A stretch of DNA of 64,000 nt from contig CAWCOY010000003.1 in NCBI GenBank assembly GCA_963797265.1, positions 868,001 to 932,000 on the forward strand, in the 5' to 3' direction. The notes under the pieces are model-generated. The model did not search any database. It was not told the DNA's origin and worked only from the letters and a program-made list of their open reading frames with translations. Below are positions 57,487 through 64,000 of the stretch, one piece after another; position 1 is the first letter of the stretch; the number at the start of each line of letters is the position of its first letter. A program made the translations under genes and the position numbers. This stretch comes from DASUPK01 sp963797265. GTDB taxonomy: Bacteria; Actinomycetota; Thermoleophilia; Solirubrobacterales; 70-9.

Positions 57487-58160
57487 CTAGTCGGGCAGCT
57501 GTTCGACGAACTCCACGAGCTTCTTCGGGTCGCGGAGCGGCGCGCCGTGGCCGAAGCAGACCAGCTCGGGCTCGCGGGCTGCGAGCTCCTTCGCCGACGC
57601 ACGGTTCCGCACCGGGTCCGGCGTCAGCGCGGGCTTGGGCTCGTGGAGACCGGGGATGCCCGTGTACTGGTCCATGTTGGCCAGGACGTCGCCGATGATC
57701 AGCACGCGGTCGGATTCACGCCAGAAGACGACGTGCCCGGCCGAGTGTCCCGGCGCATCGATCACCCTGAAGCCGCCAATCTCCTGGCCGTCTTCGATGA
57801 CCCTGTCGACCTTGTGTCCGGGGCCGTGGAAGATCCGCCAGAAGAAGTGGGCCATGAACTTGTCGGGCTGGCGCTCATCGATCAGGTCTGGATCCTCCGC
57901 GGCAGGCACATCGAGTTCCGGGCACAGGAACGGAATGCCGAGCTTCTCGCAGACGTCGCGGCTCGCGCCCTGGTGATCGGGGTGGGCGTGGGTGAGGGCA
58001 TGCGCCGTCACCTCGTGGCCGTCGAGCTGCTTCAGGATGCGGCCGGTCGACTGCCGGCAACGGCGTCGATCAGGACGTCTCCGGCGAGGTAGGCGTTGTC
58101 GGCCCACGGCAGACCCGGCAGGCACTTGATGTGCCAGACGCCGTCGGCGAGCTCCTTCAT
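57487..58160 (-). pseudogene. MBL-fold metallo-hydrolase, frameshifted
   Basis: ATG 58160 opens MKELADGVWHIKCLPGLPWA, DNAYLAGDVLIDA, but the frame then ends at TGA 58034. The rest of the domain is in another frame: RQSTGRILKQLDGHEVTAHALTHAHPDHQG (the HxHxDH motif THAHPDH) to APGHSAGHVVFW, GDVLAN and CFGHGAPL. Adding one G near 58062 restores DAGCRQSTG. Either a real mutation or a sequencing error. Overlaps the upstream gene by 1 base (TGATG). Confidence 0.75.
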
Positions 58161-58402
58161 CAGTGCGCCACCCCCGTGCCGCCGCGCGGGTCCCCGCTGT
58201 GCTTGGCGAGCTCCTCCAGGCGCGCGATCTGGGTCTCACCCTCACGCCGCACCGGATCGTCCTCCGGCAGGCCCTCGATCAGCCGCCTGATCCTGTTCCG
58301 CACCTGAAGCGCGAAGTGTGGGGTGGAGGGTCCGGCCAGCGCCCGGATGTCCTCGACGGTCACCGCCCTCGTCAGCCGGTCGGGTCGCTCCGCCTCGCTC
58401 AC
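58160..58402 (-). CDS. Small helical protein, unknown
   Basis: 80 residues from GTG 58402, overlapping the upstream stop by 4 bases (GTGA). ERPDRLTRAVTVEDIRALAGPSTPHFALQVRNRIRRLIEGLPEDDPVRREGETQIARLEELA. No known domain. Coupled in the operon between the CWB2-like and MBL genes. Confidence 0.7.
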   Translation of the reverse strand: MSEAERPDRLTRAVTVEDIRALAGPSTPHFALQVRNRIRRLIEGLPEDDPVRREGETQIARLEELAKHSGDPRGGTGVAH

Positions 58403-59712
58403 CGCTTGCGCCCCTGGCGAGCCGGATTCGGCTCGCTCTCGGCGCCGCCGGGCTGTGCGCGGCCGGTGGCTTGGGGGCCGGCGCTGCCCACCGGCGCGAG
58501 CTCCGCCAGCTCGTCCACCTCAGCCTGCACCTGTCCGCCGATTGCGGTCGCGTCGCCCATCAGCCAAACGTGGTTGTACACGGCCCGGGTCGGATCCGTC
58601 GCGAAGCCGGGCTTGATGTCGAGGAGAAAGCTGCGGAGCTCGGGCGGCAGGGCGTCCGCGGCGTCGGTGATGAGCAACGGACCCCACTTTCCACTCGACG
58701 CCAGAGAAGCCGCCGCCGCCGCGTCCAGCGGCCGATCCGAATTGGCGAGCTCCATGCCGTGGCCGGGGTCGTTGATGTTCCAGCCGAAGGTGCCGTCCGT
58801 GTAGCGGGCGAAGAGCAAGGCGTTCTGGACGATGCCGGTGGCGCCGACGCGCTGCACGCTCGCGGAGACCCTGGCGATCTGTGAGAAGGCGGCCTTGGAG
58901 ATCACGGACTCGGACCCGAGCACGTAGACGGCCGCGGCCGCGTGGCGCCGCAGTGCGGCCAGCGTCGCTGAGGGGACCTGGTTGCGGCCGCTGAACAGAA
59001 CGGGGTCACCGGACCGAGCCGCCCACGCCGCGGCCGGCATGGCGTAACCGGGTTCGTCGAGGCTTGCGATGACGATGTGCTCCGGCTCGCGCTTCAGCAG
59101 CCGCTGGCGGAGCTGGTCGATCGAGCCGGCGACCTCCGCGGGCGAGTCCCCGTGCAGCTGGTCGGAGTGCAGACCTGACGGGACCGCGGCCCCGCCGGCC
59201 GAGTAGACCTGTGTGTCCCCGGACGCGCCGCCGCCCCGCGGGTTGAGCTGGGCAAGCGCTTGCGTGGTCGCATCCGGCACCGAGCCGCCTCCGCTGACCA
59301 GGACCGGGATCCGCGCCGGCGGCCCTGAGAGCACCGAGGCCGCGATCCCCGCCTGCCAGTCGTCGTCCGGGACGAGGACGGCCGCCTGCAGCGACCTCGC
59401 GCCCGGAGCGGGAGGATGGGCCGCGAGCGCAGCCGCCGCCGCGTCGGCGGTCGGATCCGAGCCGCTGATCCTGGTCGTGTTCCGGGTCGCGACCAGCGGG
59501 AAGCCGAGCGTCCCGACCGGAGCCTCCTGGGCGTTGTCCGTGGCCACGGCGATCGTCACCACGCGCGTCTCACCCTCGCCGCCGCCACCGAATGGGTTGA
59601 TGGCGATCAGCGCCACCACCACAACGACGATCAGCGCCACCGCCGCGGCGATCAGACCGCTCGTGCCGAGCCGCCGGGGAACCTCGCGGCGAAGCCAGTC
59701 GATGCGATTCAC
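58399..59712 (-). CDS. Membrane-anchored CWB2 (cell-wall-binding)-like protein
   Basis: 437 residues from GTG 59712; GTG 59760 would add 16. One N-terminal membrane helix (about 19-38, LIAAAVALIVVVVVALIAIN). The extracellular part has repeats like cell-wall-binding domain 2: NTTRISGSDPTADAAAAALAAHP, AVYVLGSESVISKAAFSQIARVSASVQRVGATG, VWLMGDATAIGGQVQAEVDEL. CWB2 modules attach proteins to anionic wall polymers. Divergent from acyl-CoA dehydrogenase. Confidence 0.7.
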   Translation of the reverse strand: MNRIDWLRREVPRRLGTSGLIAAAVALIVVVVVALIAINPFGGGGEGETRVVTIAVATDNAQEAPVGTLGFPLVATRNTTRISGSDPTADAAAAALAAHPPAPGARSLQAAVLVPDDDWQAGIAASVLSGPPARIPVLVSGGGSVPDATTQALAQLNPRGGGASGDTQVYSAGGAAVPSGLHSDQLHGDSPAEVAGSIDQLRQRLLKREPEHIVIASLDEPGYAMPAAAWAARSGDPVLFSGRNQVPSATLAALRRHAAAAVYVLGSESVISKAAFSQIARVSASVQRVGATGIVQNALLFARYTDGTFGWNINDPGHGMELANSDRPLDAAAAASLASSGKWGPLLITDAADALPPELRSFLLDIKPGFATDPTRAVYNHVWLMGDATAIGGQVQAEVDELAELAPVGSAGPQATGRAQPGGAESEPNPARQGRKR

Positions 59713-59775
59713 GGCGGCGAACGCTACCCGCCGCGGAGTGCGGTAAGTGACAGGTTCCACTTCCAGTAAACTGGC

Positions 59776-59793
59776 TGACTGACCAGTCAGTCA
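59776..59793 (+). promoter_or_regulatory. FadR-like (TetR-type) operator upstream of acyl-CoA dehydrogenase
   Basis: TGACTGACCAGTCAGTCA has the layout of the Bacillus FadR box (TGA-N-TGA-N4-TCA-N-TCA). It is preceded by ACTGGC, as at the thiolase site. CCAGT-AA-ACTGG (59763-59774) lies next to it. Confidence 0.65.
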
Positions 59794-59827
59794 ACGGTTT
59801 TCATCGCACGAAAGGCAGGCCACCGAA

Positions 59828-61108
59828 ATGGACTTCGCCCTCTCTGAGGAACAGCGGGAGCACCGAGAGCACGTCCGCAGGTTCTCGCGCGAGGTGATCC
59901 GCCCCGTCGCTCGCAAGCACGACGACGAGGAGAGCACTCCCCGGGAGGTGATCAAGGAGGCCCGCAGGTGGGGGCTCCAGGGCCTGGAGCACATGCAGCA
60001 GATGGGCGCCGACCCGGGCGGCCAGTTCGGCGTGATCACCGCCGAGGAGCTTCACTGGGGCTGCGCCGGGATCGCCCTTGCGATTCAGGGTTCGGGTCTC
60101 GCCGCCGCGGGCATCGCCGCCTCCGGCACGCCAGAGCAGATCGCCGAGTGGGTGCCGCAGTGCTTCGGCACCGACGACGAGATCCAACTCGGCGCCTACG
60201 CCGTCACCGAGCCGCAGGCGGGTTCCGACGTGAAGAGCCTGAAGACGACCGCCAAGCTCGACGGGGACGAGTGGATCCTGAACGGCACCAAGGTCTTCAT
60301 CACGAACGGCGGGATCGCCGACGTCCACGTAGTCGTCGGCACGGTCGACCCGGAGCTCGGGCACCGCGGGCAGGCCTCCTTCGTGGTCGGTCCGGGAACC
60401 CCGGGGCTGCGGCAGGGCAAGAAGGAGTCGAAGATCGGCATCCGCGCCTCCCACACCGCCGAGGTGATTCTCGAGGACTGCCGGATCCCCGTCGAGAACC
60501 TGCTCGGCGGGATGGACAAGCTGAACCGCAAGCTCGAGCGCGCCCGCTCCGGCCAGAAGGGCGGATCATCGAACGCGCTGGCGACCTTCGAGATGACCCG
60601 TCCGATCGTCGGCGCCTCGGCCCTCGGCATCGCCCAGGCCGCCTACGAGTGGACGCTCTCGTACCTCGGCGAGCAGAGGATCGAAGGCAGGCCCGCGCTC
60701 GAGGAGCAGCGCATCCAGCAGGTGCTCGCCGACGTCGCCACCGAGATCGACGCGTCCAGGCTGCTCGTGCAGCGCGCCGCCTGGATGGGCCGCAACGGCA
60801 TCCCGATGACCGGTGGCCAGGGCTCGATGTCGAAGCTCAAGGCCGGCGACGTGACTATGTGGGCGACGACGACGTTGATGGACCTCGTCGGGCCCTACGC
60901 GCAGACCACCGACTGCCCTTTGGAGAAGTGGTTCCGCGACGCGAAGATCTACCAGCTGTTCGAGGGCACGGCCCAGGTCCAGCGACTGGTGATCTCGCGG
61001 ATGCAGGCGCGGAGCTACCAGGAGCGCTTCGCGGAGGCCGCCGAGATCGCCAAGGCGGCGACAAACGGTTCGGGTGACGGTGCTCCTGAGCCCGTAGCCG
61101 TCGCGTAG
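59828..61108 (+). CDS. Acyl-CoA dehydrogenase
   Basis: 426 residues, Shine-Dalgarno GAAAGGCAGG 8 bases off. FALSEEQREHREHVRRFSREVI, AYAVTEPQAGSDVKSLKTTA, WILNGTKVFITNGGIADVHVVV, IGIRASHTAEVILEDCRIPVENLLG, and the catalytic Glu379 in YQLFEGTAQVQRLVISR. FAD-dependent first step of beta-oxidation. Ends with a GGCGG/CCGCC hairpin. Confidence 0.95.
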   Translation: MDFALSEEQREHREHVRRFSREVIRPVARKHDDEESTPREVIKEARRWGLQGLEHMQQMGADPGGQFGVITAEELHWGCAGIALAIQGSGLAAAGIAASGTPEQIAEWVPQCFGTDDEIQLGAYAVTEPQAGSDVKSLKTTAKLDGDEWILNGTKVFITNGGIADVHVVVGTVDPELGHRGQASFVVGPGTPGLRQGKKESKIGIRASHTAEVILEDCRIPVENLLGGMDKLNRKLERARSGQKGGSSNALATFEMTRPIVGASALGIAQAAYEWTLSYLGEQRIEGRPALEEQRIQQVLADVATEIDASRLLVQRAAWMGRNGIPMTGGQGSMSKLKAGDVTMWATTTLMDLVGPYAQTTDCPLEKWFRDAKIYQLFEGTAQVQRLVISRMQARSYQERFAEAAEIAKAATNGSGDGAPEPVAVA

Positions 61109-61123
61109 GCGGCTGCAACCGCC
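61108..61123 (+). terminator. Short terminator after the acyl-CoA dehydrogenase gene
   Basis: GGCGG-CTGCAA-CCGCC followed by GTTTC. Confidence 0.4.
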
Positions 61124-61165
61124 GTTTCAGTTCGGCCCCAGCGGGCGTTCAACCTTCAGGGCGGG

Positions 61166-62296
61166 ATGACTCGATCGAAGCTGTTGACGCTGGCGCTCTG
61201 CGGCGCCCTGGCTGCCTGTGCCTGCGCGGTCACCGTGGGCAGCGCATCGGGCAAGAGCCTGCAGCAGAGGCTCGACGGCACCCAGAGCAAGCTCTCGCAC
61301 GTGAAGGCCCACGCCGGCGTCTTGACGACGAGGATCAGCCATGAGTCCGCTGAGCTCGACCGGCTGACGGCGGAGGTGGCCGAGCTGCGGAACAAGGAGG
61401 CTGCGGTCGCCGCCCAGCTCGCTCAGAAGCAGGCCGAGCTCGAGGAGGCTCAGGCCCGGCTGGACCATCTGAAGCGGCGGCTCCGCGAGGCGGTTCAGGT
61501 TCTCGAGCAGCGGCTCGTCGCGATCTACGAGTCGAACGAGCCGGACCTGATCACGGTTCTCCTCCAGGCGCACGGCTTCGATGACCTGCTGGCTCGCAGT
61601 CAGTACGTGGGGACGCTTCAGCACCAGAACAACGACATCGTCGTCAGGGTTCGGGCGCTCCGCAACCAGATGCAGGTCACCGTCAACACCGTTCGCGCCG
61701 CCCGCGACGACATCGCCGCGCGCAAGCAGGAGCTCGAGACGACCAGGCTGAGGCTTCACAAGCGGACCGACGAGCTCGCCACCGCTCGGCGCAAGCAGCA
61801 CGCCACCTTGATGCAGGTCCGGAACCAGCAGGACGACTTGGAGGGCGATCTCTCGGAGATCTCCAAGAAGATCGCCGAGCAGCTCGCCGCCCAGACCGGT
61901 TCCCTTCCCGCCGGCCCGGTCAGGGCGGGGAGCGGCATGTTCATCTGGCCCGTCAACGGCCCGGTCGTCTCGGGCTTCGGTATGCGGTGGGGCCGGATGC
62001 ATGAGGGCATCGACATCGCGGTCCCGACCGGAACCCAGATCCGCGCAGCCGCATCGGGGACCGTCTCAATTGCCGGAGTCGAGAGCGGCTATGGGAACTA
62101 CACCTGCATCAGCCACGGCGGCGGTCTCTCAACTTGCTACGCGCACCAGGAGCGGATCCTCGTGTCGGTCGGCCAGCAGGTGTCACAGGCGCAGATCATC
62201 GGCATCTCGGACTGCACCGGTCACTGTCTCGGCCCCCATGTCCACTTCGAAGTGCGAGTGAACGGCCAAGCGGTCGATCCACTCGGTTATCTGTAG
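61166..62296 (+). CDS. M23 (LytM) peptidase with coiled coil, EnvC/NlpD type
   Basis: 376 residues. Signal peptide (MTRSKLLTLALCGALAACAC). Coiled coil about 30-245. LytM domain about 255-376: SGFGMRWGRMHEGIDIAVPTGTQIRAA, YGNYTCISHGGGLSTCYAHQ, and GHCLGPHVHFEVRVNGQAVDPLGYL. The metal motifs (HxxxD; HxH) are present, so it is likely an active peptidoglycan hydrolase. Confidence 0.92.
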   Translation: MTRSKLLTLALCGALAACACAVTVGSASGKSLQQRLDGTQSKLSHVKAHAGVLTTRISHESAELDRLTAEVAELRNKEAAVAAQLAQKQAELEEAQARLDHLKRRLREAVQVLEQRLVAIYESNEPDLITVLLQAHGFDDLLARSQYVGTLQHQNNDIVVRVRALRNQMQVTVNTVRAARDDIAARKQELETTRLRLHKRTDELATARRKQHATLMQVRNQQDDLEGDLSEISKKIAEQLAAQTGSLPAGPVRAGSGMFIWPVNGPVVSGFGMRWGRMHEGIDIAVPTGTQIRAAASGTVSIAGVESGYGNYTCISHGGGLSTCYAHQERILVSVGQQVSQAQIIGISDCTGHCLGPHVHFEVRVNGQAVDPLGYL

Positions 62297-62318
62297 TCCC
62301 GGCTCCGCGTTAATCGGT

Positions 62319-62338
62319 AGCCGCAACGTGCGGCTTTA
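62319..62338 (+). terminator. Terminator after the M23 peptidase gene
   Basis: AGCCGCA-ACG-TGCGGCT (7-bp stem, 3-base loop), then TTA. Confidence 0.6.
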
Positions 62339-62347
62339 GAACACGCG

Positions 62348-62375
62348 TTTACCTCGCTATTGGGGTTTTTATAGT
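62348..62375 (+). promoter_or_regulatory. Promoter of the low-complexity protein gene
   Basis: TTTACC (62348-62353) and TATAGT (62370-62375), 16 bp apart; ATG 62383 is 7 bases after the -10. The sequence before the -10 is GGGGTTTT. Confidence 0.5.
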
Positions 62376-62382
62376 CCGGGCG

Positions 62383-63300
62383 ATGCGACACGATTCACAT
62401 ACCGTGACTGCGCGTGATTGGCGCGCCGCGAGAGTCGGGGAGTCTCACGTGGCGGGCAGGACATCCAGGACCCAAGAGAGCTTCATCGTCGGCATTGGCG
62501 CGTCCGGCGGTTTGCTCGCGGGCGCGGCGATCGTTTTCGTCACCCTGATCGGGGTCGTCTCCTTCAACGTCTGGCCCGAGGCCGCGGGCATCATCCCCAG
62601 TGGCGGCAACGTCGAGTTGAGCCAGGGAGCGCCCGCATCCGGCGGCGCCGGCGGTGGCTCCGGCGGTGGAGCCGCGCCGTTGAGCGCGGCCTCCGGTCAG
62701 CTCGCGGCGGTCTCGGTGCCGGTCGGAGGGGCAAGCGGTGGTTCCGCTGGCGGCGGAGGCGGCGCCGCCCACAACGGCGGTTCAGCCGGCGGTCATCTCG
62801 GCTCCGGCGGCCCGGCACCCTCGGGCAACACCCCGGTGACCCCTCCGAGCTCCGACAACAACGGATCGTCCGACGGATCGTCCGACGGATCCTCCGACGG
62901 ATCCTCCGACGAGGGTCCGCCCCCGGCGACCAGGGAGCCGATCGGTGGCGGGGATGAGGACACGCCGAAGGCGCCGAGCGGCCGCGACGAGGGCCGCACC
63001 GACAAGCCTCACCTGCCCACCCTGCCCATCGGCAACGGCAGCCACGGCAATCAGGGCAGCGATCAAGACGGGCATCACGGTAATCCGGGACCATCGACCG
63101 GCACTCCCGCACCGCCGCCTTCGAGCGGTTCCGATGACGAGTCCGATCACTCCTCCGACGACTCTGACGGGAGCTGCCGCGGCAGGAGCCGCTCGCACGG
63201 CCGCGACCACAGCAGTGATCAGTCGTTGCCTTCCGTATCGCCCTCCAGCTCAGGCTCGAGCCACTCGTCCGGGCGCGGCCGAGGCCGCGCTCACCACTAG
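62383..63300 (+). CDS. Low-complexity Gly/Ser/Asp protein with one membrane segment
   Basis: 305 residues. A basic N-terminus, one hydrophobic helix (about 37-60, IGASGGLLAGAAIVFVTLIGVVSFNVW), then only low-complexity sequence: Gly/Ala/Ser stretches, four SSDG repeats, proline and histidine-rich segments and a Ser-rich end (SSGSSHSSGRGRGRAHH). No enzyme motif. It may be a surface-anchored linker or spacer. Start supported by the leaderless promoter layout. Confidence 0.6.
   Translation: MRHDSHTVTARDWRAARVGESHVAGRTSRTQESFIVGIGASGGLLAGAAIVFVTLIGVVSFNVWPEAAGIIPSGGNVELSQGAPASGGAGGGSGGGAAPLSAASGQLAAVSVPVGGASGGSAGGGGGAAHNGGSAGGHLGSGGPAPSGNTPVTPPSSDNNGSSDGSSDGSSDGSSDEGPPPATREPIGGGDEDTPKAPSGRDEGRTDKPHLPTLPIGNGSHGNQGSDQDGHHGNPGPSTGTPAPPPSSGSDDESDHSSDDSDGSCRGRSRSHGRDHSSDQSLPSVSPSSSGSSHSSGRGRGRAHH
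62863..62910 (+). repeat. Tandem 12-bp repeat, four units
   Basis: GGATCGTCCGAC twice, then GGATCCTCCGAC twice, encoding (GSSD)4. It may expand or shrink by slippage. Confidence 0.8.
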
Positions 63301-64000
63301 CGGCTCGACTCTCGCGCGGCTAGCTCCCGCTCGACCCAGCGCAGCGCCTCGCCCTGAAGCTCCGGGTCGTGCTGGACGGTGGTGTGGGCGCCGCCGGGCA
63401 CGATGACCAGCCTGCGAGGATCGCCGGCGCGCTCGTAGAGCTGCTCGGACTGATCGCTCGGGACCTGCGTGTCGCCCTCGGCGTGCAGGATGATGAGCGG
63501 GCGCGGGGCGATCCGTTCTACGGCCTCCCCGACGTCCTGAGATAGCAGCCACGCCTCGAGTCCAACGGGATCACCGACCCGCATTTCGAGGTTGCCGCGG
63601 CGCAGCCCGCTGGCGATATGGTCCTGGCTCGCCGGGCAGATCGCGATCACCCCTGCGATCGCATCGGATTCCGAAGCAGCACGGATCGCGAGAAATCCAC
63701 CCAGGCTGGAGCCGCGAACCACGACCCGGCCCGCATCGACGCCCTCCTCCGATTCGAGCAGGCGCGCCATCGCGATCACGGCCTCGACGGCGGCGCCCGA
63801 CATCGGCGGATCGGAATCGCCGTGGCCAGGCAGATCGAAGGTGAGCGCCGCCCAGCCGCTGGCCGTGGCGAGTCGCGCGAAGTCTGCGTGGTTCTCCTTG
63901 CGGGAGCCGGCGCCATGGACGATCACCACCGCGTGCCAGGGCGGTGGATCCTTGGGAAGCCAGAGCGCGTGGGTGAGGCCGGCCCGACGGCCCTCGCGGT
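63297..64000 (-). CDS. Alpha/beta hydrolase of the dienelactone hydrolase type, 5' truncated
   Basis: The frame is open past the window edge. VVIVHGAGSRKENHADFARLATASGWAALTFDLPGHGDSD, nucleophile Ser in RGSSLGGFLAI, acid in LHAEGDTQVPSDQ and His in PGGAHTTVQHDPE make a complete catalytic set. Probably an esterase or peptidase-like hydrolase. The stop interlocks by CTAG with the low-complexity gene. Confidence 0.85.
   Translation of the reverse strand, partial: REGRRAGLTHALWLPKDPPPWHAVVIVHGAGSRKENHADFARLATASGWAALTFDLPGHGDSDPPMSGAAVEAVIAMARLLESEEGVDAGRVVVRGSSLGGFLAIRAASESDAIAGVIAICPASQDHIASGLRRGNLEMRVGDPVGLEAWLLSQDVGEAVERIAPRPLIILHAEGDTQVPSDQSEQLYERAGDPRRLVIVPGGAHTTVQHDPELQGEALRWVERELAARESSR

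Overview
This is a high-GC window from a bacterial chromosome. The gene content points to an actinobacterium of the Thermoleophilia type (Solirubrobacterales and relatives). The evidence is CarD, an F420-type luciferase-like oxidoreductase, an RskA-type anti-sigma factor, small exported proteins with an N-terminus of the RPSPA-x-VVALLAL type, a Spo0H-like sigma factor, and many genes that start within 6-7 bases of a -10-like hexamer. The lineage call is inference. No phage, insertion sequence, CRISPR array or rRNA was found.

The first half carries a housekeeping scaffold whose order resembles the ftsH-to-sigH region of Bacillus subtilis: ftsH (3' end), folP, folB, folK, coaX, dus, greA, lysS, clpC, radA, disA, carD, ispD, ispF, cysS, rlmB, sigH and tRNA-Thr. 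It covers folate and CoA synthesis, tRNA modification and charging, proteolysis, recombination, c-di-AMP signalling and isoprenoid precursors. Between these genes sit lineage-specific insertions: alpha/beta hydrolases, a stand-alone NRPS condensation domain (9.4 kb), an HxlR/MFS efflux pair (16.8-18.9 kb), a TetR-controlled MlaE/YrbE permease (18.9-20.7 kb), a Kup potassium transporter (25-27 kb), and a lipid-related minus-strand operon (31.6-34.4 kb).

From about 40 kb the content is accessory: an Fe-ADH behind tRNA-Thr, a PlsC-GpsA fusion, two sigma-factor modules, a zinc-finger rhomboid, SRPBCC proteins, a BtuF-like protein, a CNNM/HlyC transporter and an M28 peptidase. A beta-oxidation set follows: HBDH-like dehydrogenase, thiolase and acyl-CoA dehydrogenase. 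The last two share an operator-like palindrome. The window ends with an M23 peptidase, a low-complexity Ser/Asp/Gly protein and a truncated hydrolase.

The main unexplained signals are: a dispersed hairpin element in three copies with a compensatory base change in the stem; a second dispersed inverted repeat at convergent gene ends; widespread leaderless-gene architecture; interlocked CTAG stop codons; at least four genes broken by single-base frameshifts; and several genes without a conventional start codon.
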